A stretch of 64,000 nucleotides of DNA, taken from NCBI RefSeq assembly GCF_900113605.1, contig NZ_FOPY01000003.1, forward strand, positions 275,589 to 339,588, read 5' to 3'. Position numbers and translations under genes: made by a program. Origin of the DNA: Modicisalibacter xianhensis. Its GTDB lineage: Bacteria; Pseudomonadota; Gammaproteobacteria; Pseudomonadales; Halomonadaceae. Shown piece by piece: positions 8,742 through 17,644 of the stretch. Under the pieces are notes generated by a model. The model had not been told where the DNA came from. It worked only from the letters and a program-made list of their open reading frames with translations, and did not search any database. Position 1 is the stretch's first letter; each line of letters begins with the position of its first letter.

Positions 8742-9193
8742 TGACACTCAACGACCGCATCTTCGGAATACTGATGCTCGTCCTGGCCGTCGCGTACGGC
8801 TGGGGCGCCACCCAGTTTCCGGAGCCGTTCGGCGGGGCCGAGTCGGTCGGCCCCGAAACCTTTCCCAAGGTGATCGCGGTGGTGCTGGCCCTGTCCAGTC
8901 TCTACCTGATCGTCAAGCCGGATCCCGACAATGCCTGGCCCAAGGGGCGCATTGCCCTGGAGCTGATCATCGCCGTGCTGGTGCTGATCGCCTACACGCT
9001 GCTGCTGGAGCCGCTCGGCTTCATTCTCGCTACCCTGCTGGCGGTGGGTACGCTGTGCTGGCGCATGGGCGCCGCGCCGGTGCGGGCCTACGTGACCGGC
9101 GGTGTGGCAGGTGTCGTGGTCTATTTGCTGTTCACTTTTGCCCTCGACCTGGCCTTGCCGTTGGGTGTGCTTAGCGTGCTGGAGGGAAGCTGA
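8741..9193 (+). CDS. tctB: Tripartite tricarboxylate transporter small membrane subunit TctB
   Basis: A 150-residue hydrophobic protein with about four transmembrane segments (roughly residues 5-22, 40-57, 70-95, 110-140). This is the expected size and topology for the small TctB subunit. It starts on the stop codon of tctC and ends on the start of tctA (TGATG), so the three genes are translationally coupled. Identity rests partly on position because TctB sequences are poorly conserved. Confidence 0.88.
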   Translation: MTLNDRIFGILMLVLAVAYGWGATQFPEPFGGAESVGPETFPKVIAVVLALSSLYLIVKPDPDNAWPKGRIALELIIAVLVLIAYTLLLEPLGFILATLLAVGTLCWRMGAAPVRAYVTGGVAGVVVYLLFTFALDLALPLGVLSVLEGS

Positions 9194-10716
9194 TGGAAAC
9201 CCTGGGTTATCTGATCGACGGGTTCGGCGTTGCCCTGCAGCCGCACAACCTGATGTTCGCGCTGATGGGGGCCTTCTTGGGTACCCTGATCGGCGCGCTG
9301 CCCGGCCTTGGGCCGGCCAACGGCGTGGCCATTCTGATCCCGCTGGCCTTCACCCTGGGCCTGCGCCCGGAAACCGCGCTGATCATGCTCACGGCGGTTT
9401 ATGCGGGCGCCATGTACGGCGGGCGCATTTCCTCGATTCTGTTGAACATTCCCGGCGATGAGCCGGCGATGATGACCTGCCTCGATGGCTACCCGATGGC
9501 CCAGAAGGGCAAGGCCGCCGAAGCGCTGGCCATTTCGGCGATCGCCTCGTTCATGGGCAGCCTGATCGCCACGGTGGGCCTGATTTTGCTGGCGCCGCTG
9601 TTGGCCAAGTTCGCCTTGACCTTCGGGGCGGCGGAGTACTTCGCGTTGTTCGTGCTGGCCTTCGCTACGCTGGGCGGCATTACCGGCAAGAACCCGGTCA
9701 AGACCATCCTGGCCGCGGCCATCGGCCTGATGATTGCCACGGTGGGCATCGATTCCACCGGTACGCAGCGTTTCACCTTCGGCATTCTGGAACTCTACGA
9801 AGGCATCGATTTCATCATCGCCATCGTGGGGCTGTTCGCGATCTCCGAGCTATTGTTCTTCATCGAGGACCGCGCCGGTGGCGGCAAGGGGCCGATGGTG
9901 GTCAACAAGCTCAAGCTCTCCTGGAAGGAAGTGCGTGAGATCATGCCGTCGAGCATTCGCGGCGGCATCCTTGGCTTCATCGCCGGTGTGCTGCCGGGGG
10001 CCGGGGCCTCGCTGGGCAGCTTCATCGGCTACACTCTCGAGAAGAAGGTGGTCGGCAAGAAGGGTTATTTCGGCGAGGGCGACCCGCGTGGTGTCGCCGG
10101 CCCCGAAGCAGGCAATAACGGCGCCTCGAGTGGCGCGCTGGTGCCGATGCTGACGCTCGGCGTGCCGGGCAGCGGCACCACTGCGGTGCTGCTGGCGCTG
10201 CTGATCTCGATGAACATCACGCCCGGGCCGCTGATGTTCACCCAGAACGCCGACATCGTGTGGGGCGTGATCGCGGCGCTGCTGATCGGTAACTTCCTGC
10301 TGTTGTTGCTCAACATTCCGCTGGTGGGCATCTTCGTCAAGCTGCTGTCGGTACCGCCGAAGTACCTGCTGCCGATCGTGACCATGGTGGCCTTCGTGGG
10401 CATCTACTCGATCAGCAACTCAGCGTTCGACCTGTACTTCATGGTCGCCTTTGGGGTGTTCGGCTATTTCTTGCGCAAGCTGGAAATTCCCATGGTACCG
10501 ATCATCCTCGGTTTGCTGCTGGGGCCTGAGATGGAAAAGAACCTGCGCCACACACTGGACATCGCTGACGGCGACTGGACAGCACTGTGGGACAGTGGCC
10601 TGGCCATCGGGTTGTGGATCGTGGCTTTCGTCGGCCTGGTGCTGCCGTACATCGTCGGTCCGATTTTGCGTCGTCGCATGCAGGCAGCGGCTGGACACGG
10701 TAACCAGACGGATTGA
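9193..10716 (+). CDS. tctA: Tripartite tricarboxylate transporter large membrane subunit TctA
   Basis: A 507-residue permease with about 11-12 transmembrane segments. The family signature is clear near the N-terminus (GTLIGALPGLGPANGVAIL) and repeated in the second half (GVLPGAGASLGSF and GVPGSGTTAVLL), reflecting the internal duplication of TctA. A motif GAMYGGRISSILLNIPGDE follows the first repeat. It moves the carboxylate bound by TctC across the inner membrane, probably driven by H+ or Na+. Length is normal. It is followed by a strong hairpin at 10755. Confidence 0.93.
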   Translation: METLGYLIDGFGVALQPHNLMFALMGAFLGTLIGALPGLGPANGVAILIPLAFTLGLRPETALIMLTAVYAGAMYGGRISSILLNIPGDEPAMMTCLDGYPMAQKGKAAEALAISAIASFMGSLIATVGLILLAPLLAKFALTFGAAEYFALFVLAFATLGGITGKNPVKTILAAAIGLMIATVGIDSTGTQRFTFGILELYEGIDFIIAIVGLFAISELLFFIEDRAGGGKGPMVVNKLKLSWKEVREIMPSSIRGGILGFIAGVLPGAGASLGSFIGYTLEKKVVGKKGYFGEGDPRGVAGPEAGNNGASSGALVPMLTLGVPGSGTTAVLLALLISMNITPGPLMFTQNADIVWGVIAALLIGNFLLLLLNIPLVGIFVKLLSVPPKYLLPIVTMVAFVGIYSISNSAFDLYFMVAFGVFGYFLRKLEIPMVPIILGLLLGPEMEKNLRHTLDIADGDWTALWDSGLAIGLWIVAFVGLVLPYIVGPILRRRMQAAAGHGNQTD

Positions 10717-10754
10717 GGCGATAGCCAAGCCGGTCACCTTTGCCGGCAATAGCG

Positions 10755-10787
10755 AAGCCCCCGGTAGCTTGCCGCTACCGGGGGCTT
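10755..10787. terminator. 14-bp perfect hairpin after tctA, shared by convergent genes
   Basis: Stem AAGCCCCCGGTAGC pairs perfectly with its complement across the loop TTGCC. There is no long T run on either strand, but it lies between two convergent genes and is GC-rich, so a bidirectional terminator is likely. Confidence 0.75.
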
Positions 10788-10802
10788 AGTCATTCAAGAG
10801 AG

Positions 10803-12827
10803 TCAAAAATCAGTCGGGGGCGGGGCTGCCTGGAGGCCTTCCGGTGGTTGCCGGTCTGCTCCCCAACTGCGCTGTACCTTGGCTATGACGGTTTCGATGC
10901 TTTGGGGATCGACATTCGAAAGGTCGCCTGGCTCGAGCGGGTCATAGTGGAAGATGTACAGCCGGGAAGCGAAATCTTCGAAGGGTAGTGAGGACTCACC
11001 GAAGCGCTCGCCATGCCCTGAGGTGCTGACTACGACCTCATCGCCCCAGTCCTGACCACTGTCGTTATTGGGGTTGAAAAAGTACATGCGCATGACCTGC
11101 TGGGGATCGAGGCTCACCCGCAACAGAGTGATGGCATGCCAGCCAATGAAGCGTGCCGCGCTGTCGGTTACGGCGATACCGGCCGGCTGGGGATGAATCA
11201 GCGGTTGGTTGCCGTTGTAGAACGGATGGTAGCTGGCATAGAAGTGGCGCAGGAATTCGTCGAGGCGGTAGAGGTGGCCTGTCGCGATATCCACGGCAAT
11301 GCGAAAGCCGCGCCCGGTCCACCAGCCATGAAACTCCGGATTGATCCAGCGATGGGGGTCTGCGTCGCGGCCGATGCAGCGTCGCCCCATTTCCGCATAG
11401 ATGCGATCCAGATGTGGCACGACCAACAAGGATACGGGGTCGAGGTCGATCGGCAACTGCTTGGCGACGCCCTCCGGATTTTCTCGCGATGACACCGGCT
11501 GCCCCTCGAAATGCATGATGATCTCATCATCGCGAGTGGCCCAAGCCACCATCTGCAGCAGATAGTCGGGGTCATTGTAGGACCACATCGATAGTGCGCG
11601 TGCCGACTGGCAGGTCGGGTTGTTGCCCTGGCCGACACCGAGCGGTTGACCCAGCATGCAGAGCACGCCTTCCATGAGACGGGCTTCCGGCGAGGGTGTG
11701 TCGCCAAAGGCGATGTGCAGACGCTGTTTGGAGTAGGGCGACAACGGCAGGGCGACCTGTCGCCATAGTGCAGGAGCGACCGGGGGTTGGTAGAGAATGC
11801 CTCGTTCCAGCAGCAGGGCCAGGCCGTAGAGGGATTGCGGCGTCTGCGGGTGTACGCCAAGGTCGACCATGGCATGCACCAGCTCTCGGTAACAGAGCAG
11901 ACAGTCGCGGCCCGTGCTGGAAAGCCCGAGCGCCTCACTCAGCAGGTGGTCGCCACGGTCGAGCAGAAAGCGCACCAACTGAGTGTGGTAGGGCGAGACG
12001 AGGCCCGTGTCGTGCATGGCCCGCGCGAAACCAGTGGCCTCGTATTGCAGGGCCACGTTGTCCATGGCTTCCAGGCGCTGCTGATAGATATCGAGACCCG
12101 GATCTTCGCGGCAGCCATTCGTGGTTCCGAAAAGACTACTTATCAGCCGGTCGGCGCCTTGGCCACTGCTGCCCAATTCGATGTTGGGATTGGCCTGGCA
12201 GGCAGCGATCTGCAGGATCATCTGCTTGACGGCATCGACCTGGATGGGGCGCTGCTCGAGGATGCGCCAGATCTCGTCGATCAGCTTGTCGACAATGTGC
12301 TCATAGCCAATGCCATCGGCCAGATACTGGAACAGGCGTCTCGTTAGCAATGCCAGGTTGCCCTGGCGCGTTCGCTCGGCCTCACTGGGAGGCATGAATA
12401 ACAATTCCAGGTTGAGCGCGAGTACCTGGGTCAGGTGATGGTGCGCCTGCTGCTGAGAAATCGAAGGATGCTGGTAGTGGCCACGGGCGACCGCCATCAT
12501 GCGCAGCTCGCTCAAGGCCTCGAGCATGACGGTTTCTGTCGCCGAGGCAGTCAGCGAATGCTTGGCCAGGGCGGGCAGCAGAATCTGAGGGTGTGCCCAA
12601 TCCGACCCTTCGAATATGCCGGCGGATTCCAGGGTGGGGAGGCGGCTTTCGAGCACTTCGCAGCCGCCCTCGGCCATCAGAACGCGACGAGCGGCGTGCA
12701 GAACACGACCGCTCTTGAGCGCCTTGGCAAACGTGCTGGTCTGGGCCAATGCCTGTATGGCATCGTCCAGCTTGGCCAGCAATGCGTTCAACTCCCCACC
12801 GCCGGGGATATGTTCTTCGTTGCTCAA
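10803..12827 (-). CDS. Uncharacterised 674-aa protein with a putative papain-like triad
   Basis: I do not recognise a named family. The first 390 residues are mostly helical and without signal peptide or membrane segments. The second half holds a pattern like papain-fold cysteine peptidases, amidases or transglutaminases: Q400 six residues before C406 in GQGNNPTCQSARALSMW (papain has the same Q-C spacing), H564 in IGWHAITLLRV, and N585 in YFFNPNND. The codon for C406 is at 11612-11610, H564 at 11138-11136 and N585 at 11075-11073. A tryptophan- and glycine-rich segment (FHGWWTGRGFRIAVD) lies between. The gene follows an ATP-grasp ligase gene by 21 bp, so the two are surely co-transcribed. A ligase/hydrolase pair acting on an amide or peptide is my inference. 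The C-terminal tail is proline-rich and probably disordered. Confidence 0.7.
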   Translation of the reverse strand: MSNEEHIPGGGELNALLAKLDDAIQALAQTSTFAKALKSGRVLHAARRVLMAEGGCEVLESRLPTLESAGIFEGSDWAHPQILLPALAKHSLTASATETVMLEALSELRMMAVARGHYQHPSISQQQAHHHLTQVLALNLELLFMPPSEAERTRQGNLALLTRRLFQYLADGIGYEHIVDKLIDEIWRILEQRPIQVDAVKQMILQIAACQANPNIELGSSGQGADRLISSLFGTTNGCREDPGLDIYQQRLEAMDNVALQYEATGFARAMHDTGLVSPYHTQLVRFLLDRGDHLLSEALGLSSTGRDCLLCYRELVHAMVDLGVHPQTPQSLYGLALLLERGILYQPPVAPALWRQVALPLSPYSKQRLHIAFGDTPSPEARLMEGVLCMLGQPLGVGQGNNPTCQSARALSMWSYNDPDYLLQMVAWATRDDEIIMHFEGQPVSSRENPEGVAKQLPIDLDPVSLLVVPHLDRIYAEMGRRCIGRDADPHRWINPEFHGWWTGRGFRIAVDIATGHLYRLDEFLRHFYASYHPFYNGNQPLIHPQPAGIAVTDSAARFIGWHAITLLRVSLDPQQVMRMYFFNPNNDSGQDWGDEVVVSTSGHGERFGESSLPFEDFASRLYIFHYDPLEPGDLSNVDPQSIETVIAKVQRSWGADRQPPEGLQAAPPPTDF

Positions 12828-12848
12828 ACAGACTCCTCTCTCACCGAA

Positions 12849-14072
12849 TCAGACATAGAAGTCAAGGTCTTCCTGATGCTTGAGAAGATCACGCATCGTA
12901 TGCGGATCGTCGCCGAAGAAATAGATCAAGCCCCAGTGAGTTCCGAACGCCGTACGCTTGGTAACGGTTTCCTCGAGCGGCGGCGTCAGTTCGTGTGACT
13001 CGAAATACTCATGCTGCTCGGTTTCCTCGGGTATTTCCAGTCGGCTGACGACGCGACGGCGTGGGTATACGCCGAAACACCCGGCATAGCCCTTGGCATC
13101 CACCACCTCTTGAGGGAAGAAGGCGGTAATCTCTTCCTCGGTGGTCTTGGGGTCGAAGGACAGCACCAGGCCCTGATAGGCGTTGAAGCCATAGGCGCGT
13201 TCGAGCAATTCGAATACCTTGAAGCCAGGCGGGCGATAAGCCACTTCGCCAAAATACATTTCGCCGTCACTAGTAACGAAGTATTCAGGATGGATGAATC
13301 CGAACTGGATATCGAATGTCTTGATGAGTTTTTCGATCTGCGCCTTGATTTGCGGCCGGTATTTTTCCAACTCCGGTGTGGCGGGCACGAACACTGAATA
13401 GCCCAGGGTAACGTATTCCGAAATGTTCAAGAAGCGGATCTTGCCGTCATGGATCCACGCTTCGACGGCAAATTCCCAGCCGTCCAGATGGCTTTCCATC
13501 AGTACGGGAAATTCTTCCTCTGGAATGGTATCGATTTCGTCCGGTGTGCGAATCACGCGATGGCCCAGGCAGCCCGCCTTGTCGAAGGCCTTGAGGTGAA
13601 TGGGGTCGTTGGGATCGCCGTCGAGCTTGAGCAGGGTCTGGTTGACACGCTTGAGAAAGCGAACCACATCGTCGCGGTCATGAGCTTCCTCGAAGATCCC
13701 TACGCGAATCCCGCCCAACTGTGCACGCCGCTTCATCAGTGCCTTGTCGCGGAACAGAATGGATTGGCCATATAGCCGAGGATTATCCATTAGCACGGAG
13801 TTGATCGCACCGGCCCATTCCACGGTTTCCTCGAACAGCGGAATGGCTACGTCCACGCCCATGTCCTTGAGCGTTTCGGCAATTTCCATGGAGCGGTCGT
13901 TCAGACGCTCGAAATTCCACGGAAGGTAGGGGATGGAATGCTGTTCGCAATATTCCTGAGCCCAGTCGGGGGCAACGATGACATAGCGCCGGTCAAAGCG
14001 TTCCAGAGCCTCGATGGCATTGAGGCTCCAGCCTAGCATGGCCACGTAACCTTTTTCCGGATTCTTGTCCAT
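12849..14072 (-). CDS. ATP-grasp domain carboxylate-amine ligase-like protein
   Basis: A 407-residue cytoplasmic protein. It has a pre-ATP-grasp Rossmann-like N-terminus (YVAMLGWSLNAIEALERF, then YVIVAPDWAQEYC), a nucleotide-binding lid region (QTLLKLDGDPNDPIHLKAF) and the ATP-grasp core (PVLMESHLDGWEFAVEAWI, then GFIHPEYFVTSDGEMYFGEVAYRPPG) with acidic metal-binding residues. Such enzymes join a carboxylate to an amine or similar nucleophile through an acyl-phosphate. The substrate is unknown. The ATG has AAGGAG 7 nt upstream. It is the first gene of a two-gene unit with the 674-residue papain-like protein, and its upstream region is unusually AT-rich. It is not purK, carB, ddl or gshB by sequence. 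Confidence 0.82.
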   Translation of the reverse strand: MDKNPEKGYVAMLGWSLNAIEALERFDRRYVIVAPDWAQEYCEQHSIPYLPWNFERLNDRSMEIAETLKDMGVDVAIPLFEETVEWAGAINSVLMDNPRLYGQSILFRDKALMKRRAQLGGIRVGIFEEAHDRDDVVRFLKRVNQTLLKLDGDPNDPIHLKAFDKAGCLGHRVIRTPDEIDTIPEEEFPVLMESHLDGWEFAVEAWIHDGKIRFLNISEYVTLGYSVFVPATPELEKYRPQIKAQIEKLIKTFDIQFGFIHPEYFVTSDGEMYFGEVAYRPPGFKVFELLERAYGFNAYQGLVLSFDPKTTEEEITAFFPQEVVDAKGYAGCFGVYPRRRVVSRLEIPEETEQHEYFESHELTPPLEETVTKRTAFGTHWGLIYFFGDDPHTMRDLLKHQEDLDFYV

Positions 14073-14100
14073 TATGCTGCTCCTTTTTTGTGTGACTTAT

Positions 14101-14210
14101 GAGCGAAGGTAAATGGCTTTTCGCTCAGTAGCTTTAAAGGTAGCAGCCGCTGAGGTTAATAAAATGCCAAACTTTTCGTTAAATCTTTCTAATGCTTTTA
14201 TTCGTTAAAT
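14101..14210 (-). promoter_or_regulatory. AT-rich control region of the ATP-grasp unit, with repeats
   Basis: The 5' flank of the ATP-grasp gene is strikingly AT-rich against its neighbours. It contains a hairpin with arms GAGCGAA and TTCGCTC (14101-14126) in the leader, and a direct repeat TTCGTTAAAT at 14175-14184 and 14201-14210, 26 bp apart. The repeats could be regulator half-sites or H-NS-like binding DNA. No clean sigma-70 promoter could be picked. Confidence 0.4.
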
Positions 14211-14355
14211 AAAAAGTAAGGCCTTTATGCAGGATGGCCATAACCTCCAGGCTTGATCGTGCCCCCTTGGGCTGTTATAGTGCTGCCTCGTTCCACAAGG
14301 CCTTGAAGAACAAGCGCTTGTGGTCGCCTGGGCAAACAGCTTCAGGCGCGTTTGT

Positions 14356-14463
14356 GGTGGCCCATCGGTCCTCCCGCAACGCTAAACCGCGAACCCCGCC
14401 AGGCCCGGAAGGGAGCAACGGTAGTGGTGGCTGCGTGTGCCGGGATGTGGCTGGTGGGCCGCC
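14356..14463 (+). ncRNA. ffs: 4.5S signal recognition particle RNA
   Basis: The sequence holds the conserved SRP RNA core: CTCCCGCAACG on the 5' side, the apical loop region CCAGGCCCGGAAGGGAGCA (E. coli CAGGTCCGGAAGGAAGCA), and GTGTGCCGGGATGTGGCTGG on the 3' side. The ends pair (GGTGGCCCA with TGGGCCGCC, one G-U). Length is about 108 nt, near the 114 nt of E. coli. It binds Ffh for co-translational targeting of membrane proteins. It lies just upstream of dnaX. Exact ends are set by the closing stem and may be off by a few bases. Confidence 0.93.
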
Positions 14464-14599
14464 TCCATTTCAGGCCTCCGCCTCTCTCCGCCGCGCTTTT
14501 CGCCTCTCCCCAAGCCGTTTAGAATAGATCGCTTCGTTCACTGTTATCGATGGCTGCCATTGGCATGCCTGGTCCAAGAGTCGAGGACATCCCCGCCGC

Positions 14600-16651
14600 A
14601 TGAGCTATCAGGTACTGGCCCGCAAGTGGCGCCCACGCACCTTCCATGAATTGGTCGGACAGGAGCATGTCCAGCGTGCCTTGGTCAATGCGCTGGACCA
14701 AGGGCGGTTGCATCATGCCTATCTGTTCACCGGCACCCGTGGGGTAGGCAAGACCACCTTGGCGCGTATCCTGGCCAAGTGCCTCAACTGCGAGAGCGGC
14801 GTGACTTCGTCGCCCTGTGGCCAGTGCGGTACCTGTCGCGAAATCGATGATGGCCGCTTCGTCGATTTGATCGAAGTCGATGCGGCGTCACGAACCAAGG
14901 TCGAAGACACCCGGGAACTACTCGATAACGTGCAGTACGCGCCAACGCATGGGCGCTACAAGGTGTACCTCATCGACGAGGTGCACATGCTTTCGACGCA
15001 CAGCTTCAATGCGCTGCTCAAGACGCTCGAGGAACCGCCGCCCCACGTCAAGTTCCTGCTGGCAACCACCGATCCGCAGAAACTGCCTGTCACGGTACTG
15101 TCGCGCTGCCTGCAGTTCACGCTCAAGAACATGCCGCCCGAGCGTATCGTGGAGCACTTGGCCAAGGTGCTTCAGGCAGAAGGGGTGCCGTTCGAGGATA
15201 GTGCGCTCTGGCTGCTCGGCAAGGCGGCCGACGGCTCCATGCGCGATGCCATGAGTCTCACGGACCAGGCAATTGCCTTTGGGCAGGGGGAGATCGCACG
15301 CGCCGATGTGGCGGCCATGCTCGGCACGCTCGATCATCGACACCTGCTGGCTCTGGTCGAAGCATTGGCCGAGGTCGATGCAGCGCGTGTGCTGGCGGAA
15401 ATTGCCAGCCTGGCTGAGCAGGGGCCCGATTTTGCCGGGGTGCTTGACGACCTGACCGGCGTGTTTCATCGCTTGGCCATTGCCCAGATGGTGCCTGAGG
15501 CCCTCGACAACGGACATGGTGATCGAGACGCACTCCTGACGTTGGCGGTACGCTTCACGGCTGAAGACGTCCAGCTTTATTACCAGATCGGCCTACAGGG
15601 TCGCGCCGACATGGACAGCGCTCCGGATGCTCGCACCGCCCTGGAAATGACCTTGCTGCGCATGCTGGCCTTCCGCCCTCAGGGCGTACCCAAACCGGCG
15701 CAGACACCGTTGCCGCTGCGAGGACAGGGCGAGCACAGCTCCACGCACGATGGCACGGCTGCCGGTGGCGCCCCGGTGACACCTGGTCGCCCTGCTGTGC
15801 AGGCCCCCCGGCAAGCCGAACCGGCAGTATCTCCCGTCCCGGAAGCTATGGCGTCGATGCCTTCAGCTCCCAAAATGCCATCGTCCGATGCCTCGATCCT
15901 GCAGCCGCCGGTATCCGAGCCGCAAGACGATATGAATGTGTCCAGCGATTCGGCCAGCAGCGGGCACGCCGAGGCGCCTCCCCCCTGGGAATACCCTGAC
16001 GAGGGCGTGCCGGTTGCTTCCCGGCAGGAGGGGAACCCCGCCGAAGGCGACGCTTCGTTGCCCGTGGCTGCCGACGTGGAGCCCGTAGGGAAGCCTATGG
16101 CGGAGCCGCTTCCTGAGCCGACTACGCCCCTCCCCGAGGAGGTGGCTCCGCCAGCCCCCCCGCGGGACACGGCACCCGTGTCGGAAAACGTATCGCCCGT
16201 GGTGACGGCGCATGAGGAAGCATTGCAAACCCGTCAGCAACCGGGTCCCACTTCACTCGACCATGCCGCCTGGCTCGATCTGTTTCCCCGCTTGAGCCTG
16301 GCTGGTCTGACGCGCAATCTGGCAGCACATTGCATTGTCGACCATGATGACGGCCAGACAGTGCAGTTGCGTTTGGCACCGAGCCAGGCCGCAATGAATG
16401 CCGAGGTGCATGTCGAGCGGGTACGACAGGCTCTGGCCGACGCCGGTATCGTGCGGCGCGTGACCATAGAGCCTGCCGAGCACCCCGAGGGGATCGAGAC
16501 ACCCAAGGCGCGAAGCGATCGCGAGGCTGCGGAGCGTCATGCCGCAGCGGTTGAAGCGTTGCGCGATGACCCGCATATCCAGCAACTGGAACAGGCTTTC
16601 GGTGCGCGCCTGCTCGTACAGACCGTTTCGCCCCAGGGGCAAGCGGAGTGA
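14600..16651 (+). CDS. dnaX: DNA polymerase III tau/gamma subunit
   Basis: A 683-residue clamp-loader ATPase. It has Walker A GTRGVGKTT (about residues 45-53), the zinc-binding cysteines C-x8-C-x2-C-x2-C (from CLNCESG to CGQCGTCRE), Walker B LIDEVHML and the sensor motif LLATTDPQKLPVTVLSRC. The middle (about residues 370-540) is a proline/alanine-rich linker. The C-terminal domain, which binds the polymerase alpha subunit, starts near DHAAWLDLFPRLSLAGL. E. coli makes the short gamma form by frameshifting at an A-rich heptamer; I did not see an equivalent slippery site here. It precedes ybaB and recR in the conserved order. Confidence 0.96.
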   Translation: MSYQVLARKWRPRTFHELVGQEHVQRALVNALDQGRLHHAYLFTGTRGVGKTTLARILAKCLNCESGVTSSPCGQCGTCREIDDGRFVDLIEVDAASRTKVEDTRELLDNVQYAPTHGRYKVYLIDEVHMLSTHSFNALLKTLEEPPPHVKFLLATTDPQKLPVTVLSRCLQFTLKNMPPERIVEHLAKVLQAEGVPFEDSALWLLGKAADGSMRDAMSLTDQAIAFGQGEIARADVAAMLGTLDHRHLLALVEALAEVDAARVLAEIASLAEQGPDFAGVLDDLTGVFHRLAIAQMVPEALDNGHGDRDALLTLAVRFTAEDVQLYYQIGLQGRADMDSAPDARTALEMTLLRMLAFRPQGVPKPAQTPLPLRGQGEHSSTHDGTAAGGAPVTPGRPAVQAPRQAEPAVSPVPEAMASMPSAPKMPSSDASILQPPVSEPQDDMNVSSDSASSGHAEAPPPWEYPDEGVPVASRQEGNPAEGDASLPVAADVEPVGKPMAEPLPEPTTPLPEEVAPPAPPRDTAPVSENVSPVVTAHEEALQTRQQPGPTSLDHAAWLDLFPRLSLAGLTRNLAAHCIVDHDDGQTVQLRLAPSQAAMNAEVHVERVRQALADAGIVRRVTIEPAEHPEGIETPKARSDREAAERHAAAVEALRDDPHIQQLEQAFGARLLVQTVSPQGQAE

Positions 16652-16676
16652 TTCATGACTTTTATGAGGTGACAGC

Positions 16677-17003
16677 ATGTTCAAGGGCGGAATGGGCAAC
16701 CTGATGAAGCAGGCCCAGGAAATGCAGGAAAAGATGCAGAAGGTCCAGGAAGAGATCGCTCAAGCCGAAGTGATGGGTGAAGCCGGGGCCGGCATGATCA
16801 AGGTGGTGATGAACGGGCGTCATGACGTCAGCAAGGTAGAGATCGATCCAAGCATCATGGAAGAAGACAAGGAAATGCTCGAGGACTTGCTGGCAGCCGC
16901 AGTCAATGATGCGGTCCGCAAGGTCGAGGCCAGTTCAAAAGCCAAGATGGAAGAGGCCACATCGGGGCTTAACCTGCCACCCGGTTTCAAGATGCCGTTC
17001 TGA
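16677..17003 (+). CDS. ybaB: YbaB/EbfC nucleoid-associated protein
   Basis: A 108-residue protein of the YbaB/EbfC DNA-binding family. It has a methionine/glutamine-rich N-terminus ([24 protein letters not shown]) and the core [29 protein letters not shown]. It forms a tweezers-shaped dimer on DNA. GAGGTG precedes the ATG by 4 nt. It follows dnaX and overlaps recR by one base (TGATG), the standard dnaX-ybaB-recR operon. Confidence 0.96.
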   Translation: MFKGGMGNLMKQAQEMQEKMQKVQEEIAQAEVMGEAGAGMIKVVMNGRHDVSKVEIDPSIMEEDKEMLEDLLAAAVNDAVRKVEASSKAKMEEATSGLNLPPGFKMPF

Positions 17004-17608
17004 TGAGCTTCTCGCCTCTCGTCGACCGGCTGCTCGAGTCCTTGCGGGTGTTACCTGGGGTAGGACCGAAGACGGCTCAGCGCATGGCTTTGCACCTTCT
17101 CGAGCGGGATAGGGAAGGTGGCCGTCGACTGGCCAGTGTGCTCGATCAGGCGCTGGAGCATGTTGGCTATTGTCGGCGCTGCCGTACCCTGACCGAGGAA
17201 GCCTTATGCTCGATCTGCAGCAGTTCGCGGCGTGACGGCTCGGTATTGTGCATCGTCGAGTCGCCGGCGGACCTGCTGGCCATCGAGGACGCGGGGGGGT
17301 ATCGCGGCTACTATTATGTACTGCATGGCCACCTGTCGCCCCTGGATGGCATCGGTCCCGAGGATATCGGGCTCGATCAGCTCGAGGCTCGCCTCGACGA
17401 GGGTGGGGTCGAAGAGGTGATCCTGGCTACCAACCCGACCGTCGAGGGCGAGGCGACCGCACACTATATCGCCGAGCAGATCCGCGAGCGCGGCCTGAGG
17501 CTATCACGACTTGCGTACGGCTTGCCCATGGGCGGCGAGCTGGAGTATGTCGATGGTGGCACATTGAGCCGGGCCTTCAACGGGCGTCAGCCGTTTCTCG
17601 GCGAATGA
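17003..17608 (+). CDS. recR: Recombination mediator RecR
   Basis: A 201-residue protein with an N-terminal helix-hairpin-helix ([20 protein letters not shown]), a four-cysteine zinc finger ([17 protein letters not shown]) and a Toprim domain ([32 protein letters not shown]). It acts with RecF and RecO to load RecA at single-stranded gaps. Length is that of E. coli RecR (201). Translational coupling to ybaB is suggested by the overlapping stop and start. Confidence 0.97.
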   Translation: MSFSPLVDRLLESLRVLPGVGPKTAQRMALHLLERDREGGRRLASVLDQALEHVGYCRRCRTLTEEALCSICSSSRRDGSVLCIVESPADLLAIEDAGGYRGYYYVLHGHLSPLDGIGPEDIGLDQLEARLDEGGVEEVILATNPTVEGEATAHYIAEQIRERGLRLSRLAYGLPMGGELEYVDGGTLSRAFNGRQPFLGE

Positions 17609-17644
17609 CGCACCGCCACTGAATCCAACCAGATAATTGACGCA

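Noticed and set aside
15600..16000. Programmed frameshift in dnaX giving a gamma subunit
   Set aside because: No A-rich slippery heptamer followed by a stem was found; E. coli-like frameshifting is not supported here.
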